The translations under genes and the position numbers were made by a program. Below, one piece after another: positions 22,440-32,740 of a stretch of 64,000 nt of DNA. Each line of letters opens with the position of its first letter. The first letter of the stretch is position 1. Below the pieces are notes generated by a model that saw nothing but the letters and a program-made list of their open reading frames with translations, was not told the origin of the DNA and did not search any database. Source of the DNA: Massospora cicadina (lineage: Eukaryota; Entomophthoromycota; Entomophthoromycetes; Entomophthorales; Entomophthoraceae); assembly GCA_022478985.1 (NCBI GenBank), contig JAKSZP010009538.1, forward strand, positions 1 through 64,000, read 5' to 3'.

Positions 22440-23587
22440 ATAACTTCCAACGGAATGGGGAACTGTACAAGCAGATTGGCAATTCTATGGTGAATTTTCC
22501 GCGACCCTCAGCATGTCCAGGCATTATTATGAGTGCACACAAGGCAGTCAGACATGGTGGAGCACATAAGACAATGGAGTTGTTGCGCCCTCAGTACTAT
22601 TGGGAAATTATGAACGTTGATGTGCTCAAAACCATTTCCTGTTGCCATCAGTGCCAAGTGGAGAAGCCATTCCGCCGTAAAACTTCATATCAGGTAGTGA
22701 AACCACATTTTGCTTGGCATAATGTTTCCCTGGATGTCGTTGGTCCCTTGCCAACAGGAGAAAACTGGTGTAAGTACATTCTTGTGGCTATCAACCACTT
22801 GACCCAGTGGGTCAAAGCAAGGGCAATAAAAGATTTGGGGGCAGTTACAGTGTTCAAGTTCATGATGGAGTGCATTATTCAGCGACATGGATGCCCTCAG
22901 TTTATTCTCTCTGATAATGGAACCAATTTCACCTTGCACATCCTCCCCAAACTGAATGAGCTTATGGATATCCGCGGGGTCCTAACAACCCTATACCACC
23001 CCAAATCTAATTAAATGGTCAAGCAAGTGAATGGGACTCTGGTGAATATCCTACAAAAATAGTAACAGTTTGACCATCTGATTAAACCTCCATTTTTTCC
23101 ACTGCCATGTTCTCCTATAACATCAGTTACCATTCTACCACAGGGAATAGTCCCTTCCTACTACTATACAGCTGACACACAGCTCTTCTGGCGTTATTTT
23201 ATTTATGTGTTTAAGACACCGTTGAAGTGGAACCCCACCACTATTTGACTAACCTTGCAAACATTCTTATCAAATTGCAGACCAAAGCATATTCCTTCAG
23301 CTTAGCCAAGAAGATCAGGAATCAGGCTGCTGATCAGGTGCATTGTAGTGAGTTGGCGCAGTTCAAGGAAGGTGATATAGTTCTCTTCCATGACCAACAT
23401 GGGTTTGACCAGAAACACAAATTGGCCAGTATCTGGATTGAGGCATTTGAAGTTATTGAAAAGACAGGCGTGGATGCATATAATATCAAGGACCCCGCTA
23501 GCAGTCAGATCATCAACTGAGTGCATGCAAAGTTCCTCCATGTGTATAGGCAATAGGAGACTTATCTTCCAGTTAAAGGGGTGGTAA
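22440..23587 (+). pseudogene. Element B integrase
   Basis: The zinc finger is complete in pattern: AHKAVRHGGAHKTM then CCHQCQVEKP (22531-22670, H-H-C-C). The core reads NVSLDVVGPLPTGENW (first Asp present) and FILSDNGTNFT (second Asp present). After PKSN a stop precedes MVKQVNGTLVNIL, where families have MVER.NGTL, so the catalytic Glu appears as Lys. The C-terminal part (23227-23520) reads HGFDQKHKLASIWIEAFEVI. There is no chromodomain. A purine-rich GTTAAAGGGGTGGTAA tract (23572-23587) abuts the 3' LTR as polypurine primer. Confidence 0.85.
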
Positions 23588-24088
23588 TGTAACGATTCTG
23601 ATATGACTGGATGATAAGCCCTAAGTTGTGATGGCAGAATGTATTGGATCCATCGACTTTACTATGAGTAATGATTATTTGAGTGCTATGAAGTAAGGCG
23701 ATATTGGGTTGTTGGGGAATCGTCTCAAATTAGGCAATTGTGAAATTAACAAATGAAGAATTGACAGAATCAATGAGATAAGGTGAATAAAATTACTAAG
23801 CCATAAAAGCAGTAGCAACCAAAGTAGCACAATATAGATGAGATGAGACGATTAAGAAAAAAGTTGTTAATAGGGTAGAGCAAGAAAAATCAGGGAGGAT
23901 CTGCTGTATTTTGATATATAAAATAAAAGAGTGTAGCGGGAGCAAGTGCTCCATATTTATTGAATTAAGTTTATTTTATTGTTTCCAAGGGCCATGATCA
24001 TCATATCATTGGTCCTATTGCTCAGTGGGCTAAACCCTGTGCAAAAACCCCATATGGCATATCTCGACGATTCCACCAAATTACAACA
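23588..24088 (+). repeat. 3' LTR of element B
   Basis: Starts TGTAACGATTCTGATATG, ends CCAAATTACAACA, 501 bp. It matches the 5' LTR nearly base for base in its centre (for example TAAGGCGATATTGGGTTGTT) with scattered substitutions. It is followed directly by the duplication AGGGC, after which element C's interrupted LTR resumes. Confidence 0.92.
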
Positions 24089-24571
24089 AGGGCTTTAAAT
24101 ATTGGGGATCAACTCCAACTTATGAGGTTGACTATTGCTCCCTTAGAATTTCCTTAATTTTGGGATTCAAACCCAATCCATGTGGAAAGCGAATTTTATT
24201 CAACTGAGATGACCAGCCTGCCGCAGAATCCTCAATTGGTAACAAATATAGGACATAGCTTGGACCGCTTTGAGATTTACTAAAAACCTTCCTGATCTCT
24301 ATTAAAATTTGGGGCTAAGCAAATAAAGATTATACTCACTTTTGCTATCTTTAAGTTAAAAAGGCCTACCTCTAGTTATTTAGGGATGAAATAATAGTCT
24401 GGGTTTACCACTCAAGGAACTTGTCCTTAGTGAAGACTTTCCAGCCAAGGAAAGTAAAAAAAATATAATCCAGACCTCAGGAACTTCGTAATTCATGGCC
24501 TACCAAATAAAGGGACAAGTGGTATAAACCCTTAGTCTCGATAAAGACATATAACTGGTTGAGTATTTACA
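24089..24571 (+). repeat. 3' LTR of element C, right part
   Basis: Continues the LTR of C after element B. It aligns with 1830-2310: GATGACCAGCCTGCCGCAG, AGCAAATAAAGATTA, TTTACCACTCAAGGAACTTG, AATAAAGGGACAAGTGGT. With 17943-18059, and counting the AGGGC duplication once, it gives 595 bp against 600 bp for the 5' LTR. It ends GTATTTACA at 24571. Element D's integrase resumes at the next base. Confidence 0.75.
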
Positions 24572-25831
24572 TCGTTATTCAGGCATGGATCACAAACTTC
24601 GTGACATGTGCATGGGCTTATTTGGATAGATCAGGTAAGAATGGTCTCATCTATCCTCTGCAGCAGGCGGAGGGCCCGTGGACCTTGGTGTCCATTGATT
24701 CCATTGTTGAGCTTCTCAGCTCCAATGATTTTAACACTGTTATGGTTGTCATGGACTGCTTTAAAAAATTTGCTCTATTTATCTCATGTTTTTCTGCCAT
24801 CACCTCTGAAGAGATGGCCTAGTTTTTCATGTGGCATGTGTTTTTAATATATAGTTTGCCACAGAAGATCATAAACGACTGTGGATCACAGTTTATGGCA
24901 CATTTTGGAATATAATCTGGCAGTTTTTGAGATTATTCCATGTCACTAAACCGCATACCATCCTCAGTCAGTTGATCAAACAGAGTGGATAACCAGATTC
25001 TTGAGCAGTACCCTTGATGTTACGCCATAGTTGTGCAGGACACCTGGGCGGAGGAACTTACATTGGCTCAATTTGCATATATCAATGTTACTCATGTATC
25101 TACTGATTTCTCGTCATATAAGGCCATGCTGTGGTACAACCCTCGATTTTCTGTTGGGCTGTGTCTTTGACCAGAGGTTCCAGCTGCGGTGGATCATGCG
25201 CAGCACATCAAGAGCACCCATTCCTTGGTTCAGGAGCATTTAAATAAAAACCATTAGTACATACAAGCATTTTGAGAAGCAAAAGCGTTTACCAGCTCAT
25301 GAAATTATGGTAGGGTTGTCCATTATGTTGGGCACGCGTCACCTGCAAATACAGGTTCCCTCCCAAAAGTTTACAAGCAAACGATCTTGTTTCCATGTAA
25401 AGGAGGCAGGTTTGTGCAACAGGGAGTTTCAGTTAACTCTCAACTCACTGGAAGCAGCATCCCATTTTCCACGTGTTGATGTTGTCCCAGTTTAAGGTGA
25501 TGATCTTAATGGAACCAGAGCTTATTGTGGTTGAAGGATTGGAGGAGGCTGAGGTAGAGGAAACTTTGGCTTCCTAGAAATATTGCCTTCAGTCCAATAC
25601 CTCGTGGCCTGGAAGGGCTTCCCAGAGTATGAGAACAGTTGGGTCAGCGCCTGGGATTGTAACAATTGTGGAGAATTGGTGGATGTTTTTCACACTTCAC
25701 ACCTGATGTTACTTATTCTTTCTTAAGGTCGCCACACTCTTGGATATTAAGTTTCTGAAAGCCCATAAGAACGTCATGTTCATTTATGTCCCCAGTGGTG
25801 GTGCTTCCCTTGTTCAAAGAGGGAAGGATAA
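24572..25831 (+). pseudogene. Element D integrase core and C-terminal chromodomain
   Basis: Starts with the remainder of the zinc finger (SGMDHKLRDM, then DRSGKNGLIYPLQQAEGPWT). The core VSIDSIVELLSSNDF and MVVMDCFKKFALFISCF has its first Asp. NDCGSQFMAHF has the second. The third block reads SNRVDNQILEQY where families have QTERVNQ.LEQY, so the catalytic Glu is Asn. Around 25592-25695 the frame gives VQYLVAWKGFPEYENSWVSA then WDCNNCGELVDVFH, a clear chromodomain (aromatic cage Y, W, W present). This classes D as a chromovirus. An AAAGAGGGAAGGAT polypurine tract (25817-25830) precedes the LTR. Stops are scattered. Confidence 0.8.
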
Positions 25832-26570
25832 TGTAAGTCAGGGGGAGCATTCCTTGTGCCTCAACCACATGATTTCTCATTCTGAACTAAAAATGGGGGA
25901 GAAGTCAGCTGTCCCCCTCATAGCCCAGGGTGATTTTACTCATGTAGTGGATAAGAAGTGAGTGATGGAGTACCACCTCAAAGTTTCCCCCTTTCCCACT
26001 TATTTACCCCGCAAGAGCTGCTTCAGTGGATCAGGGGGGTGTGCATGGAGGTGGCAGTGACGAGAGAAAGTTACTGGAGGGAAAGCGGTGGTCACCTATC
26101 CATGGCATTGATTTCAGGTTCCATTGAAGAGGCGAAAAATACAAATTAAATTGAGGTGCGGCAGAATTAAGCTGGTCACAGTATGATTGGGTTCAAAAAC
26201 CTGCCTGGGTGCTGCCCACTAACCAGGAGAGGGGAACAACTCCAGTGAGTTTTTATAAGTGAAAAATCACTTTGATATCTAATGGGATCGCCCATATGTG
26301 GCCTGGCCGTGGGTGCAACCAGTTACCTGCCAAATGAAGAAACAATGACTTAAGCGGAATTTCAGTGAGTGGAAAAATTTAGCGGAGAAATTTGAGTGAA
26401 AGCCAACTGGCCAGCAGAAGGTCAATTTGGCGTCAAGTTAGATGCAAAATCTTACTTTTTTCAGAATTGATTGAGATCACAATAGCCTCATTCCTGTAAC
26501 CCCTTTTTATCTCTATGACCTATAGTACTTAAGATAACCATCCTGCACTGGTACAGCTGTTAGTTAATTT
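25832..26570 (+). repeat. 3' LTR of element D (start firm, end uncertain)
   Basis: TGTAAGTCAGGGGGAGC begins directly after a purine tract at the end of D's pol. Patchy similarity to 5444-6520 supports its being an LTR. The sequence holds no coding potential beyond short frames. The right end was not fixed: the recognisable similarity ends near CAATATTTTTGTTTCATAAA at about 26570 and the LTR may run further. Confidence 0.5.
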
Positions 26571-27508
26571 TCAATATTTTTGTTTCATAAAAATAAATAT
26601 TTAATTCGAATTAAAACTTTACAATTCTTAATTTTTATCATTTTCTGCTGCTTCCTGTAAAAAGTACTATGTTCCCAGAGTATCGCAATTACTGGGCCTA
26701 TGAGGCCATTAAAATGACATTGCTGCCCATCCTCCTCAAATGGAGTTATTGATTTAGCTGCCTCTTGGAGATTTCCCTGCTTGTGGACACCCTCTATCGT
26801 CAAAATGCACCTATACTATTTGAGATCATTTCTCCCTATTGGGTGAGGTTCTGCGCCCTCTCCATATGCTAAACAATTCATGGTACCTCAGCGCATTTAG
26901 GGCCCTCTGTGGGTACTAAGGAGTTAACTGCAGCATAATCTGCTGCCACAGCGGCGGTCACAGTTTGGTTACTAGTAAAAATAGGGGTGACGGTGGTTTT
27001 AATTCATCACCAACTAATTGCTTCTCTCCACGCCAATTACCAAGTCATTTGGATGGCAATGCCCCTGGAATTCTGGGTTGCTTTTTGGGTGTTCAGCACC
27101 CCAACTGGCTGGCAGTCTAATTTTAATTACTGTTTCTGTGCACCAATATACTGAGATCCTTATCTGGAGGAGGGTGTCTAATTTATTTTACCATGTCAAA
27201 TTTAAATAAGGATTTCTTTTCAACATTACAGCCTCCTTCAATCCCCCTTTAAGATCCTGTCATAGGGGACAAAAGCATAAATAAACCTACCATGAACTTA
27301 AATAACTATGGCACCAAGACAAAATCAGCCATTATATATTTGGACCTGCTTTAAATATCTCAAATTATGGGACCAACCAGGAAGTATTAGGTTTTAAGTC
27401 ATACACTCAGGTAGTGGTGATAAAGAAATTGTATTTTTTCTAATTTTAAAGTTGGGAAGACTAGGTTGATGAGCATTGAATTTCATGGTATCCTTTAAAT
27501 TGGTCATA
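26571..27508. other. Unassigned AT-rich tract
   Basis: About 0.9 kb between element D's LTR and the SINE. It contains short frames on both strands (27018-27209 plus; 26585-26803 minus) without recognisable motifs, and no repeat shared with the rest of the window was noticed. It may include the end of D's LTR and the sequence in which D and E lie. Confidence 0.3.
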
Positions 27509-27826
27509 TTAGTTCTTCACTTATTTTATTTAACTGAGGCAAGCCAACCAGGGGACAGGCATTACCAAAAGAAAGAAACGACATGAAACCTGAACATGGT
27601 CAACTCTTTCAAAGAAAGTTTTTCCACTTCCATATTGGGACTCAAATTTTTCTGGTTACGTCATGGGTAAGGTTTTCGAGTTATTAGACCTACTAACCGC
27701 CAATAGCTTCCTTTGGCTGGTACCCCAATTGATGTGCATAGGGCGGGAATCAAGCCTGCAACCTTCAGGTTGGTAGCCATACGCCCTTATCGACTCATCT
27801 TACACCCCCTTTAGTTCTTCACTTAT
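27509..27826 (-). mobile_element. tRNA-derived SINE with 16-bp target duplication
   Basis: A 286-bp insert (27525-27810) is flanked by the perfect repeat TTAGTTCTTCACTTAT (27509-27524 and 27811-27826). Read on the minus strand it starts GGGGGTGTAAGATGAGTC (A-box-like). It then passes CTACCAACCTGAAGGTTGCA, a good anticodon-stem-like hairpin, and reaches GGCTTGATTCCCGCCC, a B-box-like segment one or two bases from GGTTCGANTCC. A non-tRNA body follows and it ends CAGTTAAATAAA without a long A-tail. This is the layout of a SINE transcribed by Pol III and mobilised by a LINE. Confidence 0.85.
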
Positions 27827-27924
27827 AATTACTTGTATCTGAATGTTTTAATCAGCTAAAGCCCTCTACTGCAAAAACAACCCACTTTCTCAGAGGGTAG
27901 TAGTTTTATAAGGATTGTGTCACT

Positions 27925-28991
27925 TGAAATAATTTATATAGCTGTTCACAGATTACATCACTATGAAATTTGTGGTTTTGTTCAAGCATATGTGGAACTT
28001 TATTTCATGGTCCCAAGTGTGACCAACCGTGTTGTAGCCTTGTAATATACAAAACAAGGGCTTCTCCTAAGCAAACTAAAGCTCCTCATAACCACTGCTG
28101 ATAACAGTAAGGCTAAGTACAAATCCTTGGACAATAACTTTTATACACTGGCGTTGTTAGCACAAAATAACATCAATAATAAAGACATTCTGTGAAGAAA
28201 ATTATCCTATTACATATATAGATATAGTGCATATAGTGCTAAAGATATTGGATGTACATAAATATGACTTGCCCTTTTAAAAAATCAACTTTTTCTCATA
28301 AGGCGTTTTTGCATCTGCAACTTAGTTTCAAAGCCAATGGAGTCTAATCTATTGATATTCTGGGATCTCATGGACTTTTTTAGTATATATTGTGTAGGTC
28401 TGTACTGGTTGTGAATGCGTGGCCGATGCTTTCAGTTCAACAATGGCTCTTATTGATCTCATGACCCTTGTGACCTTGCAGCTGCATGAGTATATCAGTC
28501 ATCTCAATTGATGAAATTTTTTAAAGGATTTGCTTTTTATTTTGGTAATATCTAAATTGTTCAGCTTTGTAAAAATAGGAAACCTTTGTCAGGTGGAAGT
28601 TTGGTAGCTTCTCCATCTTTAGAAATTAAACCCAAATATATAAAATGGAGTCATCTAAGGCATCATCTGCAATTGCATGTGCATACTCTCCTAAACTGGC
28701 ATCAATAATTGAGCGTCCTCTGACATCATAGTGACCAGCCGCCACATTATTTTAGCTGTTAGGGGTATAAAAAGAGCCTCCATCTTCAGAAATTTTTAAA
28801 CACATTAGAACTTATTAAAGTGGCTTCAGAACTTTCATAAAATCTAAAAAATTGCTAGCCAAGTTAAATTTACTTGATCTTTGTTCTGACCAGATATTTT
28901 TTAGCATTAATTATAGTAATATTATAAGGGGTTTTGGAATAAAGTTTTACAAGTCAAGGATTAAATCCCTACAGTTGTGACTTTCTCAGCA
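27925..28991 (-). repeat. 3' LTR of element E (family E/G LTR)
   Basis: A 1067-bp LTR in minus sense, bounded by TGAAATAATTT (plus left end) and TTTCTCAGCA (plus right end). Four other copies lie in the window: 39578-40640 and 62043-about 63090 in the same orientation, 29839-30895 and 30985-32047 inverted. Shared landmarks on the plus strand are AAGC..ACT.AGCTCCT, TGGCTTGTGAATG.GTGGC, CCTCTGACATCAT and GGGGTATAAAAGAGCCTCC. Element E's integrase ends directly at its right edge. Confidence 0.75.
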
Positions 28992-29838
28992 CCCTAAATT
29001 TAACTTGAAATTTAATGTGCTGAGGCATCCAACAATGATTTTACGCTACCAATAATTGTAAATCTCCTACAGAGGGCCTGAAAAGGAGACGATTTGATAA
29101 CTCTTTTATAACTTAAGCTTTATTCTAGTTTACTTGGAGAACATATTATGATTCTATTGCATTAATTTATTAACTGCCATATTCCAGAGAAAAATAGCAA
29201 GACTCCATGTGTTTATTCAAACGCCCTTTTGTCAAAAGATTATAGGTGGTTATAAAATGTTGGCTGGTAACAAACAGGGAAATCAGCTCTTTCACTACTT
29301 GAGAATTAAATTTTGAATCATTGACACAAGATATGATCTGAGGCATCCATGTTTTGTAAGATAAAATGATTGAGGAATAAGGATGTTGCTTTAGTGGTGG
29401 TCACAGGGACTTAGATAGCTTTAGATCCAATTCATAAGTCATCAATAACAAGTATATATACTATTTGCTATTAAGGCCAGTGGCAGGGGCCAATCATGTT
29501 GACGCTGACCACATTATGTGCTGAAGGAGTCACTTTTTGATGTTAGTAACGAAGAGTTTTATAAATTATTAATTTTTAAAGTTTAGGAATGCTTCCAAGA
29601 CCCCAGAGATTTTTTTAAAGCATATGGTCCCATTAGCACCTCTTTCTTAAACACTAATAGATATTGGGACCATGGACCACACTGGAATTACTTTAAGAGT
29701 TATTCCGGTTTAAGAAAAAGGCCACACATACCTTAACATTTTTCTATTTACAAGCTTATAAAGCATCCCTTTTTTGATCTGAGTATCATTTGTCATGGTT
29801 TGAAATCTATCCCTGGTCTCCGGTGTCTTTATTTTCTA
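28992..29838 (-). pseudogene. Element E integrase (decayed)
   Basis: On the minus strand IKKGMLYKLVNRKM is the linker that precedes integrase in Ty3 elements. It is followed by CFKKISGVLEAFLNF (zinc-finger remains). The core reads VVSVNMIGPCHWP, then YILVIDDL, then TTTKATSLFLNHFIL and VKELISLFVTSQHFITTY. The first catalytic Asp is Asn (SVNMIG). The domain runs up to the LTR at 28991. Stops are frequent. The rest of this element's pol is at 32.7-34.2 kb, separated by inverted LTR units. Confidence 0.65.
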
Positions 29839-30895
29839 TCTTTTTTGAAAGTACCAATTATAGGGTTTAATTCCTTGATGTATAAAAGGTTTCTACTGAA
29901 AACACAATTTTAGTAATAAAAAGTATTGGTACTAATATTCTAGCCTCTCAGAACAAAGATCAATATCAAACAAAATTGGCCATAGATAAATGATTATGAA
30001 AATTCTAAGCCCCTTTTTAGCTTTATAGGCCTAAAATTGCTTGACAACTGAGGCTCTTATATACCCCCTTGCTACTTAAATAGTTTACCAGCTGGTCAGC
30101 ATGACTTCAGAGGACCTAAAATTATAAATATGGGTGCAACAACAACGCTGCTTACAATGTCGCAGACAACGCTTAAGAGGAACCCTGTCTTATATCCTTG
30201 GTTTTGGCTGTCACTGATATAGAAATGCCAAAAACCTTTCTAAAGAAAGTTTCCTCAATTTTTATGTTGCTGAGCAATGTCATATTACCAAAAAAGAAGC
30301 AAATTGATATTACAAGCTCCACTATTGAGACTAAAAATGTACAAATGCATTCTCAACAGCCACAAGTGTCAGAAGAATACCTGGAGTAAACAGAGCATCA
30401 GTAACGCAGTCACAGGAAGACCAGAGCACCATAGATTTAAGAAAATATCTTAGAAGATCACAGAGGATCAAAGTAATGGACTTACTGGGATAAAAAAGCA
30501 GCAAATGAACAGTTTCAAAATAGAAAAACTTGATTTTCTATAGGTAAAGTCCCACTTTTAAACACCTGAATTCCACAGATATTCTATAAACTTTTATGGC
30601 CCTATCAACAAAGTAACGTTTTTAAAGATCCTCCTTTACTACGTCATTTTTATTCGGTGCTACTAAAGCCATATATAGCTATATTTTTATAAGGTTTAGA
30701 CTTAGCTTTCCTATTTTTTTGGAGGTTGTGCGAAGTCCAATGTGCTCTGAAGTAATAACATTATGTACACTTAAAGTATTTAGTTTGTTGAACGCGCTTG
30801 GAACCCTAAGAAAAAGTTCAAACCATTCAAATACAGACCTTTAGCTTTTCCTATTGATATGCTCTGTGAAGAAACATTTTATTTAATCTCTTTGT
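29839..30895 (+). repeat. Inverted E/G-family LTR, unit R1
   Basis: Reverse-complement relative of the E/G LTR. In plus orientation it carries GAGGCTCTTATATACCCC (TATA region), AGCATGACTTCAGAGGACC and the ACAATGTCGCAGACAACGC stretch in the same order as the reverse complement of 39578-40640. It is followed by about 90 bp that resemble the leader after other family LTRs (AGCAGGCCA.TT.CC). Ends are estimated by alignment, not by a target duplication. A 63-codon frame at 30198-30389 is inside it and is probably chance. Confidence 0.6.
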
Positions 30896-30984
30896 ATCAA
30901 CCTCAACATCTGCGCCCCCTGGCCAAGCAGGCCACTTTGCCAATACCAACTTTTATGATGACTTTTTTAAAACTTTACTGTCAA

Positions 30985-32047
30985 TGTTGAGAGGGTTTCA
31001 ACTGTAGGTGTAGTTCCCCAACCTATGAAAGCCTTACTCCTGAAAACCCTCATTATATATATTACCTACATCGGTACTAATGAACTACCTGGTCATAATA
31101 AAGATTGAGCCTCAACTAACTTGACCAGCAAGCAAAGATTTAATAAATTTCTGAAGCCATTTATATAGCCTTCATAAGTCTAAGATTCATGACAACGGAG
31201 GCCATTTTTTACCACTTGACCAACGCAATAATTTGACAACCAGTCAACATGAAATAAGAGGACTCTCATATATAAATGCTGGTCCAAAAAGAGTGTGCAC
31301 ATGACATTGCAGACAATGCCTTAGAAATCCCCTTTTATATCATTGGGTTCACCCATCAATGATGTATATATTACCAAAAACCTCATCTGATGAGAGTTTC
31401 CCCATTTGTACAAAGCCAAGAAATGCAGATATCACCAAAAAAGAAAATATTACCACCCAATTGACTGAGATGAATGATGTAATCATGAAGTTTAAATGAT
31501 ATAAGGGTTATGAGAACAAGAGCCACTGTTGAACTCAAAGCAACAGCAATGCATTTACAAGCAGGCTAGAGCTCCACAATATAAAAAACAAAAGAATCCT
31601 AGAAAATTTTAGAGGATTGCAGAATCATACTCCGCTGGTCCTGAAACTAAGTTCAAATGTAAATTCATCTTATAAGAAAAAGTTTATTTACTTAAAGTAA
31701 CGTCCTTCTTTATGTACCTCAAATTCCTTAAACACTATATATATTTTCAAAACTATACAAAAAATAACTATTTTAACTGAATCTGTCCTTATTGTTGTTA
31801 TTTTTATTTGGCATTATTAGTGACAAATATACAAGATTTATTACCAAAGGTCGAAACTTAGCTTTAATGTGTCAGCTGTTGTTGAGAAAAGTTTTGGTGT
31901 GCTCAGGAGCAGCCCCACATGTATAACTCTAAGGTTCTAACACAGTTGGAAATTCTAAGAACCATGATAAAAGTCCCACGTATGTAGGAACAATGCCTTA
32001 AAATCGATTGGTGATGCACTATGTGAACTGATAGATAAATAGCTTTA
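30985..32047 (+). repeat. Inverted E/G-family LTR, unit R2
   Basis: Starts TGTTGAGAGGGTTTCAACTG, matching the predicted LTR start (TGTTGAGAAAGACTCAACTA at 40640 read on the minus strand). The length is 1063 bp, equal to the 39578-40640 copy. CATGACATTGCAGACAATGCC and GTGTGCTCAGGAGCAGCC are family landmarks. A leader-like sequence follows (GCACCCCCTG..TAGGAAGCCA), similar to that after R1. So R1 and R2 are tandem LTR-leader units in opposite orientation to E. Confidence 0.65.
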
Positions 32048-32740
32048 TGTGGCTCAACACTTTTCTACAGCACCCCCTGATTAGGAAGCCAATTAATAAT
32101 AAGTGGCTTTTCTCAGGATTAACATATTTAATAATAGCAATGACAATAACACATCTACGTTCTGATGTGTGGTCCCATCACAAAAGACTACTCCAAAGGC
32201 ATAGTTCTGCAGTATAAGTGCCTAGCTCTCCAAACTCCCATCAAGATCTTTCATTTGTTTTAACTGCTTGAGGAAGGTGTTAAAATTGGCGCAGGTGCGT
32301 TAAAATCAGGTTCAAAAGTTTAACAAAAAAAATACAAGGTACTATTTGATGAAAGTCCTTGAAAAAAACTTCACAAAGAAAAACCTTTACTATTGAAAAT
32401 AGGGCTTTATTTAGATAAAGTAAATTGCAAATTAGTATCTACTACTGAAAATGGCTTTGTGGCTTACTAGGGTTTATTTTATATGTAGACTTCCAGCTAT
32501 TTAGGAATCAGATCACCATCCAAATGACAACCTTGCTTAGATATGCTCTTCTAATTCCCAGAGTTCTTTTTATTGAAATTTATTTCTATCAAGCAGTACT
32601 CAAATATGGCAGGATAGAAGTGTAATATCTGAATTAGGCCATGGAAACTGATCAATAGGCCCAAGGGAATTTTCATAATAGTAGAAACAGACAAATTACA
32701 ATTGAGACACTAACAGATGATTGTGGCAGATCATAAAGAC
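32048..32740. other. Leader of R2 and unresolved pol-like remains
   Basis: The first about 50 bp resemble the leader of the E/G family. The rest is stop-rich on both strands. Minus-strand strings such as RRAYLSKVVIWMVI could be integrase zinc-finger remains of E, but the fit is poor and E's linker and zinc finger are already placed at 29.6-29.8 kb. No boundary could be set. Confidence 0.3.

Larger units (their letters stand above)
18060..24088 (+). mobile_element. Element B, Ty3/Gypsy LTR retrotransposon inserted in C's 3' LTR
   Basis: Bounded by two similar LTRs (18060-18563, 504 bp; 23588-24088, 501 bp) and a perfect 5-bp target duplication AGGGC (18055-18059 and 24089-24093). It has a tRNA-type primer site, gag with zinc knuckle, protease, RT, RNase H and integrase in Ty3 order and a purine-rich tract before the 3' LTR. 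The LTRs are about 94% identical by eye, far more alike than those of C or A, so it is a late arrival. It is nevertheless broken by stops and has lost catalytic residues in protease, RT and integrase. Confidence 0.92.
1711..24571 (+). mobile_element. Element C, Ty3/Gypsy LTR retrotransposon (interrupted by A and B)
   Basis: Boundaries come from a pair of related about 600-bp LTRs (1711-2310; 17943-18059 plus 24089-24571) and from the integrase of element D, which is broken precisely at both ends. Inside are gag remains, protease, RT/RNase H and integrase in Ty3 order. Element A (4250-15044) lies between protease and RT, and element B (18060-24088) lies within the 3' LTR. Without the insertions C would be about 6 kb. 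No clean 5-bp target duplication remains (left CAGAC, right TCGTT), consistent with age. All reading frames are broken. Confidence 0.75.

Noticed and set aside
27018..27209. 63-codon plus frame as a gene
   Set aside because: No motif, no context and a size expected by chance in this composition.
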